DNA from: Hyphococcus sp.
GTDB taxonomy: Bacteria > Pseudomonadota > Alphaproteobacteria > Caulobacterales > Parvularculaceae
Direction: 5' to 3'
NCBI GenBank assembly: GCA_028284345.1
Contig: JANQRY010000008.1
Coordinates: forward strand, 620,001-684,000
DNA: 64,000 bases
Shown in pieces: positions 35,779 to 44,454 of the stretch. The notes below the pieces were generated by a model, which was given only the letters and a program-made list of their open reading frames with translations, was not told the DNA's origin and ran no database searches. The translations under genes were made by a program, and so were the position numbers. Numbering within the stretch: position 1 is the first letter of the stretch; each line of letters starts with the position of its first letter.

Positions 35779-38148
35779 CTACAGCCCGAGCTGAAGCTCA
35801 AGACCGACGATCCGGCCCTTGGTGAGCGGCGAGAAGGTGCCGCCGCCGAGGCTGCCCGGAAGCTGCGTGTCGCCGCCGAAATTGACCTCGTGCAGCAGGT
35901 TCTTGCCATAGAGCGACAGATCAACCCGGCCCTCGAACATCGACAGCGTCACGCTTGCGTCGATGATGTCGAGTTCATTGAGCACGCCGAGATTGTTGTC
36001 AGTGTAAAACGACGCGTCGCGATGCGCGTAGTTGAACCGCGTATTGACGAGCGTCGCGTCGTTGATGGGCAGCGTATGGACAAGGCCCAGCGACCACGTC
36101 CACGGCGCGAGGCGGGGGATTTCGAGGGCGAAGTCCTCCTCGTCGATCACCGTCGGCGTTGTCGGCAGACCATCATTGCTGATGTCGGCGAGGATCGCGT
36201 CATATTCGCCGTTCGTGTGCCCGAGCGAGCCTGTGAACAGGAGATTGTCGGTCAACGAGATGCGTGTTTCCATCTCGATGCCCCAGATCGTCGCGTCCGC
36301 CGTGTTATCGATGATCTGAACGACGCCGGTGACAGGGTCGGCGAGGTTGATCTCGCGCTGCATGTCGTTGATGTCGTTGTAATAGAACGAAGTGTTCAGC
36401 GTCACGCGACCGTCGGCCGGTTGCGCTTTGAAGCCGACCTCAAAGGCGTTCACCGTTTCTTCGTCAAACGGGCCGGGATCGAAGATTGTCGTCGACGTGT
36501 TGCGGAAATTGTACCCGCCGGAGCGCACGCCCTGGGTCCAATGTCCGTATACGTTTAAATCTTCCCGCGCGTCCCACTGGAATCCGACTTTCGGCGTGAA
36601 GTTCGTCCACTTTTCGCTGTCGGTGAAGTCGATGGGGCACGTGCCCTCGACAACGCCGCAGCCCGGCACGCCGAACACCGTCGTCGCAATATTGCCGTTG
36701 GCGCGGATATTGGCGATTTCGACGGATTTTTCCTCCTGGGTCCAGCGACCGCCTACGATTAATGTGAGCGTATCGGACAGGTCGTAATCAAGCTGGCCGA
36801 ACACGCCGAGCACGTCGTGGTCCTGGGCGCCGCCGCCGAAGAAGTTCTGCAGCCCGCCGAGAATGAAACGCCGCTCCGTATACGCAACATCCTGCGTGAA
36901 GTAATAGAAGCCGGCTGTCACATCGAGATCGCCGAAGCGGCCATTGTAGCGGATCTCGTTGGAGATCTGGTCCTGGCGCAGGGACGCCGGAGAGTGAAAG
37001 AGAAACAGCGGCGTTGCGTCGATATCGCCGAGCGTCTCGGAGCTGTAATCGCGCCAACCGAAGATGTTGGTGATGGCGCCGTCGCCGAACGCCACGTCGA
37101 GGGTCATCTCCGCGGTGATCTGATCGGCGGTGTTGTCATAAAAGCCCCGCTCGTCTACCGAGAAGTCGAAACTGTCGCGCGGCGCTGAGAAGAAGAAATT
37201 CGGAAGACCGTTGCCGGCGACGTGGTTCTGTGACGCCGGGCCGTCGCCTTCGCTTTGGAAATGTTCATAGCTGACAAACAGCTCAAATGTGTCGGTCGGC
37301 CGGAACGTGATGGACGGCCGGATGATGAAGGTTTCCGCGCGGCCGAAATCCTCAAAATCGTTGACGCCGGGCCCTTGCACCAGCGCGCCCACGACAACGC
37401 CGGTGCCTGGTCCCAGAACCGGATCAAGCGCGGCCGTATAAAACGGCTCGGCGAGGGCGTTCGGAACCGGTCCGCCGAGATAATTGCGGTGATAGCCCTC
37501 GTCCTTGTTGTAGTAGACCGAGACCCTTGCGGCGAGCACGTCCTCTGCGATCGGGCCGCCGACTGCCCCCATGGCGTAATAATTGTAGCCGGTTGAACGA
37601 AGGCCGCTTTCCACCGCGCCTTTGAAGGACGCTTCAAAGCCGTCGAATGTGGGGCGCTTGTTGTTAAGAAGGACGGCGCCGCCGGTGACGTTCCGGCCAA
37701 ACAGAATGCCTTGCGGTCCGCGCAGAACCTCGATCGATTCAAGGTCAAAAATATCGAACACGACGCCGCTGTTGACGCCGAGATAAACCCCGTCCTTGAA
37801 AACGCCCACGGTGGGGTCGATGGACGGGATCGACGAGTTGATGCCGACGCCGCGAATGGAGAAGTTCGCCGTGCCGCGCGCCGTGCCGATATCGTCAAAG
37901 GACACGTTCGGAATGGCGACCGTCAGCCCCTGCAGGTCGCGAACCTTCAGCGCGTCGAGCTGTTCATCGCCATAGGCGGTCACCGCGAGCGGCACGTCCT
38001 GAACGTTTTCGGCGTCTTTTTTCTTGGTGCCGGTCACGAGAATCGTGTCCGTCAAGGCGTCCGTGGCTGATTGCGCCGCCGCCTGCATCGGCAATGCGGC
38101 GCAGCCGAGCGCAATGATGGAGGCCCTAAGGGCCAATGCTTTACGCAT
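35779..38148 (-). CDS. TonB-dependent outer-membrane receptor
   Basis: 789 residues with a signal peptide (cleavage after MQAAAQ), a TonB-box-like ILVTGTKKKDAENVQDVP, the plug motifs (NFSIRGVGINSSIPSIDPTV, LESIEVLRGPQGILFGRNVT) and a barrel ending in IVGLELQLGL. It belongs to the large TonB receptor group common in oligotrophic alphaproteobacteria. It is only distantly similar to the neighbouring receptor. The ligand is unknown. The terminator behind it separates it from the next receptor. Confidence 0.94.
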   Translation of the reverse strand: MRKALALRASIIALGCAALPMQAAAQSATDALTDTILVTGTKKKDAENVQDVPLAVTAYGDEQLDALKVRDLQGLTVAIPNVSFDDIGTARGTANFSIRGVGINSSIPSIDPTVGVFKDGVYLGVNSGVVFDIFDLESIEVLRGPQGILFGRNVTGGAVLLNNKRPTFDGFEASFKGAVESGLRSTGYNYYAMGAVGGPIAEDVLAARVSVYYNKDEGYHRNYLGGPVPNALAEPFYTAALDPVLGPGTGVVVGALVQGPGVNDFEDFGRAETFIIRPSITFRPTDTFELFVSYEHFQSEGDGPASQNHVAGNGLPNFFFSAPRDSFDFSVDERGFYDNTADQITAEMTLDVAFGDGAITNIFGWRDYSSETLGDIDATPLFLFHSPASLRQDQISNEIRYNGRFGDLDVTAGFYYFTQDVAYTERRFILGGLQNFFGGGAQDHDVLGVFGQLDYDLSDTLTLIVGGRWTQEEKSVEIANIRANGNIATTVFGVPGCGVVEGTCPIDFTDSEKWTNFTPKVGFQWDAREDLNVYGHWTQGVRSGGYNFRNTSTTIFDPGPFDEETVNAFEVGFKAQPADGRVTLNTSFYYNDINDMQREINLADPVTGVVQIIDNTADATIWGIEMETRISLTDNLLFTGSLGHTNGEYDAILADISNDGLPTTPTVIDEEDFALEIPRLAPWTWSLGLVHTLPINDATLVNTRFNYAHRDASFYTDNNLGVLNELDIIDASVTLSMFEGRVDLSLYGKNLLHEVNFGGDTQLPGSLGGGTFSPLTKGRIVGLELQLGL

Positions 38149-38351
38149 AAATATCTCCCTGTATGCGGCGCCGGTCGATCGCCGGCGCGCGTCATTTGAA
38201 AGTTATGCGACGAAGCATGGTGGAAAAGCCTGTACCGGCCAATCGTCGGGTGCAGTGGAGCGCTGCGATCCGCGCGCCCCTGTTGCGTAAACTCAACAGT
38301 TTTCACGGGCGCAGCGTGAACGGACTGTCTATTACGACAAAGCGCGCGCTA

Positions 38352-38386
38352 AAAGTTAAGCCCGGCGACCGCGCCGGGGCTTTGCA
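38352..38386 (-). terminator. Possible terminator after the slipin gene
   Basis: AAGCCCGGCG-ACCG-CGCCGGGGCTT hairpin with one bulged G. On the minus strand it is followed by AACTTTTAG. It begins within 10 bases of the slipin stop. Confidence 0.55.
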
Positions 38387-38392
38387 CGGGGC

Positions 38393-39151
38393 CTATCGGT
38401 TGTCGGCGCCGATCGCTTTCGCCACCTGCTCCATGGAGAAGGGGAAGACGATGGTGTTGGTCTTGTCGCTGGCGATTTCCTGCAAGGCGTTCAGATATCG
38501 CAGCTCCATGGCGCCCGGCGACGTCGCCAGAATGGTGGCGGCCTCGGACAGCTTGGTGGCCGCCTGTTCCTCGCCGTCGGCGAGGATGACCTTGGCGCGC
38601 CGTTCCCGCTCGGCTTCGGCCTGTTTGGCGATCGCCCGGATCATCGACGGGTCGACGTCCACATGCTTGATCTCCACATTCGACACCTTGATGCCCCAGG
38701 CCTCGGTCTGCTGGTCGAGGATTTCCTGAATGTCCTTGTTGAGCTTGTCGCGCTCCTGCAGCATTTCGTCGAGATCGTGCTTGCCGAGGACGGAGCGCAG
38801 GGTCGTCTGCGCAAGCTGGCTGGTGGCGGCCATGAAGTTTTCAACCTGAACAATCGAGCGCACCGCATCGACGACGCGGTAGTAGATGACGGCGTTCACT
38901 TTCACCGACACGTTGTCCTGGCTGATCACGTCCTGCGTCGGCACGTCGTGCACCAGCGTGCGCATGTCGACTTTTCGCATCACCTGAATGATGGGGATCA
39001 GGATGACGAGGCCGGGCCCGGCGGCTTTCCTACCGACCCGGCCGAGGGTGAAGATGACGCCGCGCTCATATTCTTTCAGGACTTTGATGATCGAGGTGGC
39101 GAGCACGATCAGCGCCAGAATGATCGGAATATAAAAACCGATGCCGCCCAT
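38393..39151 (-). CDS. Slipin (SPFH/band 7) protein
   Basis: 252 residues. An N-terminal membrane segment (about 5-25) is followed by the band 7/SPFH domain (KEYERGVIFTLGRVGRKAAG, VPTQDVISQDNVSVKVNAV, YYRVVDAVRSIVQVENF) and a helical C-terminus (AIAKQAEAERERRAKVILAD). Slipins scaffold membrane microdomains and are known to be partners of NfeD proteases. It is the last gene of the nfeD1-nfeD-slipin operon. Confidence 0.95.
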   Translation of the reverse strand: MGGIGFYIPIILALIVLATSIIKVLKEYERGVIFTLGRVGRKAAGPGLVILIPIIQVMRKVDMRTLVHDVPTQDVISQDNVSVKVNAVIYYRVVDAVRSIVQVENFMAATSQLAQTTLRSVLGKHDLDEMLQERDKLNKDIQEILDQQTEAWGIKVSNVEIKHVDVDPSMIRAIAKQAEAERERRAKVILADGEEQAATKLSEAATILATSPGAMELRYLNALQEIASDKTNTIVFPFSMEQVAKAIGADNR

Positions 39152-39190
39152 GAGACTTCTCCTTTCGCCTGGCGCGCCCCGCGCGCAAGC

Positions 39191-39511
39191 CTATTTTCGT
39201 TTCACCTTTAACAGCAATCCGTCGACCGCCGCCACCGTTACGTCATCGCCCGGCGCCAGTTCGTCCGTAGACGTTGCACGCCATAATTCTCCGCCGGCGC
39301 GCACATGGCCTTCGCCGCCATCGGCGCCGTTTTCCCAGTCGACGACTTCCGCGCGCCGGACGCTCATGGCCTCGCCGACGCGGAACGGCGTTTTCCAGCG
39401 CATGAAAAAAAGCCCGTACAGCTTGGCCATGGCGACAAGGGCAAAACCGGCGATCACGGCGAGAAGCCCGAAGCCGATGGGGTTGGTCATGACGCCGCCC
39501 GAAAAATCCAT
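39191..39511 (-). CDS. Short NfeD-like membrane protein
   Basis: 106 residues. A membrane segment (about 10-35) precedes an NfeD-type OB fold (AEVVDWENGADGGEGHVRAG then GELWRA...LAPGDDVTVAAVDGLLLKV). NfeD short forms usually partner a slipin. It lies between nfeD1 and the slipin gene, in the same direction. Confidence 0.85.
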   Translation of the reverse strand: MDFSGGVMTNPIGFGLLAVIAGFALVAMAKLYGLFFMRWKTPFRVGEAMSVRRAEVVDWENGADGGEGHVRAGGELWRATSTDELAPGDDVTVAAVDGLLLKVKRK

Positions 39512-39530
39512 TGCGTCTTGCGCTTCCCTC

Positions 39531-41105
39531 TTACGCTTCCTTGGGCTGAAGCGCGCCGAGAAGGCCGCCGGCCTTCGCCTGCTTGACCACCAGCACGAGC
39601 CCGTCGACTTCGACGACGCGGATCCTGTCGCCCGGGGTCAGCGGCTTGTCAGCGCGTGCGCGCCAGCGCTCGCCCTCGATGATGACCCAGCCTTCGCGCC
39701 CGTCCCATTCGTCGACCACGCCTTCGCGGCGGCGGATCGCTTCGGCGCCGATGAGCGGTCCGTGACTGCGCGATCCGACAATGGCGAAGAGAATGAGCGC
39801 CAGAAACCCGCCGGCGACGGCGAGAATCGAGGCGATGACGCCGGGGGAGACGCGATAGCCTTCGGGAAAGAGCACGAACAGGCCGAAGCCGAACACCAGA
39901 AGGCCGGCGAGCCCCGCCAGCCCGAATGTCGGCGTAAACGCCTCTACGAGAATGAGCCCGGCGCCGGCGATCATCAGCGATACGCCGAGCCAGCTGAAGG
40001 GCAGCACCTGAAACGCGTATAGGCCGAGGATGAAACAGATGATCCCCACGGCGCCGGGGAAGATCGAGCCCGGGTTCCACATTTCGATGATGATGCCGGT
40101 GGTCGCCAGCGACATCAGGATCACGGCGACATTGGGATCGGCGATGAAACTCAAAATCTGTTCCAGGAAGGTCGGCTCGACCCGTTCGAGGATGAGGTTT
40201 TCTGTTGCAATAGTTTTTTCGCCCGAGGCGACGGCGACGGTTCGCCCGTCGATCTGGCGCAGGAGATCGTCAATATCCTCCGCAACAAGATCAATGACGC
40301 CAAGCGCCAGCGCTTCATTGGCGGTGACGGAGGCGGCGTCGCGCACGGCCTCTTCGGCCCAGTCTGCATTGCGCCCGCGTTTTTCGGCAAGGGCGCGAAT
40401 ATAGGCGACGGAGTCGTTGATGACTTTCGCCCGCAGGGCGTCGTTTGACGACAGCGGCTCGTCCTGCGCGGCGGCCGGTTCGGCCTTGTCGCCGGCCTGG
40501 CCTTCGTCCTCGGACGGTTGAGCAGTGTCTTCAGCGGCGCTTTCCTCGTCGCCTGCAGCCTCGTTCGCGGCGTCGCCAGTCTCGTTTTCCGTTTCCTCAC
40601 CCGCGCTCGCCGGGTCGCCTTGCTCGTCCTCGCTGAAGGGGTTTTCGTCCAGCGGATTGTCGTCGCGGGACGGCGCGCCGCCCACTTCGACCGGGGTCGC
40701 GGCGCCGGTGTTGGTCGCCGGCGCCATGGCCGACACATGAGCGGCGTACATGATGTAAAGGCCGGCCGACGCAGAGCGCGCGCCCTGCGGCGAGACATAG
40801 GTCGCGACCGGCGTATCGGAGGCGAGGATCGCCTTGATGATCGTCTTCATGGAATCGACAAGGCCGCCCGGCGTGTCGATCTCGATGATCACCAGTCCCT
40901 TGTCCGCGTCGGACGCGTTCTTGATTTCCCGCGCCAGATAATCGGCGACCGGCGGCGACACCGGACCGTCGATCGACAGGATGACGCCTGCGTCCGCCGG
41001 GTCGGCGGCGCTGTTCTGAGCAAACGCGGATATCGCTAACAAGGCGGCGCCCGCGAGCGCCATCACGGAAAGGATCGAGAGCCGTCGTTGTCGCTGAACG
41101 TTCAT
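39531..41105 (-). CDS. NfeD1-type membrane serine protease (ClpP-class fold)
   Basis: 524 residues. Signal peptide, ClpP-like domain with the nucleophile Ser113 region (SPQGARSASAGLYIMYAAH) and general-base Lys227 (LRAKVINDSVAYIRALAEK), then four membrane segments (about 320-425) and a C-terminal NfeD OB-fold. Between the Ser and Lys is a 75-residue acidic low-complexity insertion (about 147-222, rich in Glu, Asp and Ala). It is expected to cleave membrane proteins such as stomatin-like partners, and the slipin is encoded two genes downstream. Confidence 0.93.
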   Translation of the reverse strand: MNVQRQRRLSILSVMALAGAALLAISAFAQNSAADPADAGVILSIDGPVSPPVADYLAREIKNASDADKGLVIIEIDTPGGLVDSMKTIIKAILASDTPVATYVSPQGARSASAGLYIMYAAHVSAMAPATNTGAATPVEVGGAPSRDDNPLDENPFSEDEQGDPASAGEETENETGDAANEAAGDEESAAEDTAQPSEDEGQAGDKAEPAAAQDEPLSSNDALRAKVINDSVAYIRALAEKRGRNADWAEEAVRDAASVTANEALALGVIDLVAEDIDDLLRQIDGRTVAVASGEKTIATENLILERVEPTFLEQILSFIADPNVAVILMSLATTGIIIEMWNPGSIFPGAVGIICFILGLYAFQVLPFSWLGVSLMIAGAGLILVEAFTPTFGLAGLAGLLVFGFGLFVLFPEGYRVSPGVIASILAVAGGFLALILFAIVGSRSHGPLIGAEAIRRREGVVDEWDGREGWVIIEGERWRARADKPLTPGDRIRVVEVDGLVLVVKQAKAGGLLGALQPKEA

Positions 41106-41242
41106 GCCGTCGCCCCGCCCCTTTCGCGCTATCGTCCCCGTCCGGGTAAGATAAGCCCATATCGCTGCATTTCAACGAAGATATGCCGCAGCGAAAGGCT
41201 TGCGGGATCAGGAAAATCACGGCGGAGACGTCGCTGCCCGCC

Positions 41243-42478
41243 CTAATAGGCCGCGATTTCGACGGGATATCCGTTGTCGCGCAGGGACTGGATGATGCGG
41301 TCGAGATGGTCCTGGCCTTGCGTGTCGAGGGTCACGTCCATGCAGGTCATCTTCGCCGGCAGGTCCGAATAGGTGCGGTGGTGGCCGACGTCGATGACGT
41401 TGCCGTCCATGTCGGCGATGATCGATGAAACGCGCACTAGCTGTCCCGGTTTGTCGAGCAGTTGCACGCGCAGGCGGGCGAGCCGTCCGGCGCGGGCGAG
41501 ATCGCGCATCAGGATCATGGACAACAGCCGCGCGTCGATATTGCCGCCGCACAGGACGAGACCGACGGTCTTTCCCTTAAAGCGCGCCGGGTCCCCCATG
41601 ACCGCGGCGAGGCCCGCCGCCCCGGCGCCTTCGACCAGCAGTTTCTGTTCATTGATGATTAGGCTGAGGGCCCGCTCCAGCGTGCGTTCGTCGACCAGCA
41701 CGATGTCGTCCACTTTTGAACGGATAATCTCCTGGGTCATGACGCCGGCTTCGCGCACGGCGATGCCTTCGGCCAGCGTATTGCCGCCGATGTCCCGGTC
41801 GGTTCCGTCGACCGCGTTGGCCATGGATGGAAAGAGGTCCGTCTGTACGCCAATGATTTCGGTATCGGGCGACGCGTCCTTGAAGGCGAGCGCCATGCCG
41901 GCGATCAGGCCGCCGCCGCCGATGGGGACGACGATGGCGTCAAAGCGCGGGCCGTCCTCGATCATCTCAAGGGCGATGGTTCCCTGCCCGGCGATGACGT
42001 CCGCGTCGTCAAAGGGATGAACGAAAACGAGGTTGCGTTCCTCGCCCAGCGTTCTGGCCCGCTCGCCCGCCTCATCAAAATCGTCGCCATGGAGTACGAC
42101 TTCGGCGCCCAGCTCGCGCGTCTGGCGGACTTTGACGTCCGGCGTCGTCGTCGGCATGACGATAACCGCCTGGATGCCGATCTCGCGCGCATTATAGGCG
42201 ACGCCTTGGGCGTGGTTGCCGGCGGAGGCGGCGATGACGCCGCGCTCCTTGTCGGTGTCCGACAGCATCATCAGCTTGTTGAGGGCGCCGCGTTGTTTAA
42301 ATGCGCCGGTGTATTGAAGGTTTTCGAGCTTCAGCCAGAGATCGGCGCCGGTCATCGCCGAGAGTTTTTCCGCGCGCACGAGCGGCGTGTTGGTGACCCG
42401 GCCGGCAATGCGCGCCGCGGCCGCGCGCACGGCGCCCGCATCCGGCGTCTGGTCTCCAGCGATGGCCTCGGCTCTCAT
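41243..42478 (-). CDS. ilvA: Threonine ammonia-lyase
   Basis: 411 residues. The PLP lysine is Lys61 (YTGAFKQRGALNKL). The cofactor phosphate loop IGGGGLIAG and SxxN-type SAGNHAQG motif are present. A C-terminal ACT domain (about 335-411, DKPGQLVRVSSIIADMDGNV) allows feedback control. It deaminates threonine to 2-oxobutyrate for isoleucine synthesis or catabolism. Divergent from selO. Confidence 0.93.
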   Translation of the reverse strand: MRAEAIAGDQTPDAGAVRAAAARIAGRVTNTPLVRAEKLSAMTGADLWLKLENLQYTGAFKQRGALNKLMMLSDTDKERGVIAASAGNHAQGVAYNAREIGIQAVIVMPTTTPDVKVRQTRELGAEVVLHGDDFDEAGERARTLGEERNLVFVHPFDDADVIAGQGTIALEMIEDGPRFDAIVVPIGGGGLIAGMALAFKDASPDTEIIGVQTDLFPSMANAVDGTDRDIGGNTLAEGIAVREAGVMTQEIIRSKVDDIVLVDERTLERALSLIINEQKLLVEGAGAAGLAAVMGDPARFKGKTVGLVLCGGNIDARLLSMILMRDLARAGRLARLRVQLLDKPGQLVRVSSIIADMDGNVIDVGHHRTYSDLPAKMTCMDVTLDTQGQDHLDRIIQSLRDNGYPVEIAAY

Positions 42479-42564
42479 AACGCGCTACCTGATGGCTGAC
42501 TTCATGTTCGCAACTGCAGCGAAGCGTCGCTTCTTGGCGCCTTTTCGTAAAAAGGTCCATAAAA

Positions 42565-44034
42565 ATGGCCGAAAATTACCGTCCCGATCCCGTTTTTGCA
42601 GGACTGCGCCATGATGGCGACGGCGGACCCTTTTTCGACGTTGTCGAGGCGGCGCGCTTTCCCGAGCACATTTTGCGATATCGCAATCAGCGCTGGGCGG
42701 AAAAGGTCGGCCTGGGCGATTTGACCGACGAGGCGTGGACCGATCATTTCGGTCGCTTCGAGGCGTTGCCCGACAACCTTCAGCGGCCGCTGGCGATCCG
42801 GTATCACGGCCATCAGTTCCGCAGCTACAATCCGGAGATCGGCGACGGCCGCGGCTTCCTCTTTGCGCAACTGCGCGATGATCAGGGCCGTCTCCTCGAT
42901 CTCGGCACGAAGGGCTCCGGCCAGACGCCCTATTCCCGGTTCGGCGACGGACGCCTGACCCTCAAGGGCGGCGTGCGGGAAATCCTGGCGACGGAAATGC
43001 TCGAAGCGCTCGGCGTTTATACCTCAAAAACGTTCAGCCTGATCGAAACCGGCGAGGCGCTTCAACGCGACGACGAGCCGTCGCCGACGCGCAGTTCCGT
43101 CCTCGTGCGGCTTTCGCATTCCCATGTGCGCTTCGGCGCCTTTCAGCGTCTCGCTTTTGAAAAGAACGGCAAGGCCATTGAGGCGCTGGTCGACTATTGC
43201 ATTGAGCATTTTTATCCGGCGCTGAAATCGGAAACCGGTGAGGCGCGGATCGTTGCGTTCTTTCGCGCCGTCGTGGCGCGCACGGCGCGGCTTGCGGCGC
43301 AATGGATGGCCGCCGGTTTCGTCCACGGCGTTCTCAATACGGACAATATGAATGTCACCGGCGAAAGCTTCGACTACGGACCATGGCGGTTTGCGCCGAT
43401 CGCCGACCCGAATTTCACCGCCGCCTATTTCGATCAGACGGGTCTTTACGCCTTCGGCCGTCAGGCGGAAGCCGCGGCGTGGAACCTCGCCCAGTTCGGC
43501 GGCGCCTTATCCCACATTGCTGACGTGGACGCGCTCACTGAGACGTTGCGCCCCTTCGGCGACGAGTATGAACGGGCGATGGCGGATGAATATTTCCGCC
43601 GGCTTGGCCTCGAACGAAATGGCGATGACGACTACGGCTTGGTCACGGGGCTCCTGCGCTGGATGACGGCGACGGGCGCGCCTTATGAACAGGTTTTCTT
43701 CGACTGGTTCTGCGGGGCGGCGTCCGCCGAGCGCGCAAAGGCGAGCCGCATCGCCGAGCTTTACGAAAAGGACGAGTTTTCACCTGTCCGCGATGCGCTG
43801 ACGGCGGCGTCGCCGATGCAACCTGAACGGGTGGACCGCGCCTATTTCAAAAAACCGGCGCCCTGTACGATGCTGATCGAAGAGGTTGAGGCCATATGGG
43901 CCGGGATCGCCGACGATGACGACTGGTCGGCGTTCGAGCAAAAACTCGTCGAGATCGACGACATGCGCGCGGCGTATGGGTTCGAGGCGTCGCGTTATGA
44001 CGCCTTGCCTGTTACTTCGCCTTTGCGGGCCTGA
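42565..44034 (+). CDS. selO: Protein adenylyltransferase SelO (YdiU)
   Basis: 489 residues. The pseudokinase fold motifs are clear: GTKGSGQTPYSRFGDGRLTL, GGVREILATEMLEALGV, PTRSSVLVRLSHSHVRFGAF and FVHGVLNTDNMNVTGES then FDYGPW (catalytic Asp and Asn). SelO transfers AMP to Ser, Thr or Tyr of proteins and helps with oxidative stress. The bacterial C-terminal Cys/Sec motif is not evident here. Its 3' end overlaps a 46-residue minus-strand gene by 23 bases. Confidence 0.96.
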   Translation: MAENYRPDPVFAGLRHDGDGGPFFDVVEAARFPEHILRYRNQRWAEKVGLGDLTDEAWTDHFGRFEALPDNLQRPLAIRYHGHQFRSYNPEIGDGRGFLFAQLRDDQGRLLDLGTKGSGQTPYSRFGDGRLTLKGGVREILATEMLEALGVYTSKTFSLIETGEALQRDDEPSPTRSSVLVRLSHSHVRFGAFQRLAFEKNGKAIEALVDYCIEHFYPALKSETGEARIVAFFRAVVARTARLAAQWMAAGFVHGVLNTDNMNVTGESFDYGPWRFAPIADPNFTAAYFDQTGLYAFGRQAEAAAWNLAQFGGALSHIADVDALTETLRPFGDEYERAMADEYFRRLGLERNGDDDYGLVTGLLRWMTATGAPYEQVFFDWFCGAASAERAKASRIAELYEKDEFSPVRDALTAASPMQPERVDRAYFKKPAPCTMLIEEVEAIWAGIADDDDWSAFEQKLVEIDDMRAAYGFEASRYDALPVTSPLRA

Positions 44035-44152
44035 ATTTCCGGACGCCCGTATAGAGTAGAATGAGCGCCGAAAGCACCATGTTGAGCGTCATGAAGGCGT
44101 AGAGCACATAGACGACCGGGCTGGCCGCCGGCGCGAGTTCAATCGTCGGCAT
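44012..44152 (-). CDS. 46-residue single-pass membrane protein
   Basis: A small reading frame, ATG at 44150-44152 and stop TAA at 44012-44014, preceded by a near-perfect Shine-Dalgarno (CAGGGAGAGG, 5 bases before ATG). The sequence has a 23-residue hydrophobic segment (VVYVLYAFMTLNMVLSALIL, about 13-34) followed by a basic tail ending RKFRPAKAK, so the C-terminus is likely cytoplasmic. It overlaps the selO end tail-to-tail. No family is recognised. Confidence 0.75.
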   Translation of the reverse strand: MPTIELAPAASPVVYVLYAFMTLNMVLSALILLYTGVRKFRPAKAK

Positions 44153-44454
44153 CTTTTCCTCTCCCTGAACGCCGTCATACCCTGACGTTGACGGCGAGGA
44201 TCGGCCCGCGCCCTTAAAATTTCTTCAAATTTTACAACGCATTGGTGAAACGCCCGGTAACCCTCGAACGCCTTGCGGCGGCTGTGCTTTGCCTGTCACA
44301 GGGCGCTTTTCGCCCGGTCGCGCGCGCTGCCGCCATTGTTCCCAATGGCGGGTTTTGTGGTTAACATCGGCGAAATCCGCGCCTCGGCGCGCGCATTGGG
44401 GACGGGGCCTTTCTTGGGCCCCGCGCGCCGAGCAAGGGAAGTCGTGAGGGGTCG
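44153..44454. other. Intergenic leader of the proteasome-like operon
   Basis: 302 bases without a gene. An AT-rich stretch at about 44214-44232 could hold promoters for both directions. On the plus strand three hairpins follow: GGGCG/CGCCC at 44301-44315, CCGCCATTG-TTCC-CAATGGCGG at 44330-44351 (then GTTTTGTGG), and GGGGCC/GGCCCC at 44404-44422. The Shine-Dalgarno (TGAGGGG) is at 44444-44450. Confidence 0.6.

Noticed and set aside
44355-44365. TTAAC upstream of the proteasome-like operon as a CtrA half-site
   Set aside because: No TTAA at the correct distance upstream.
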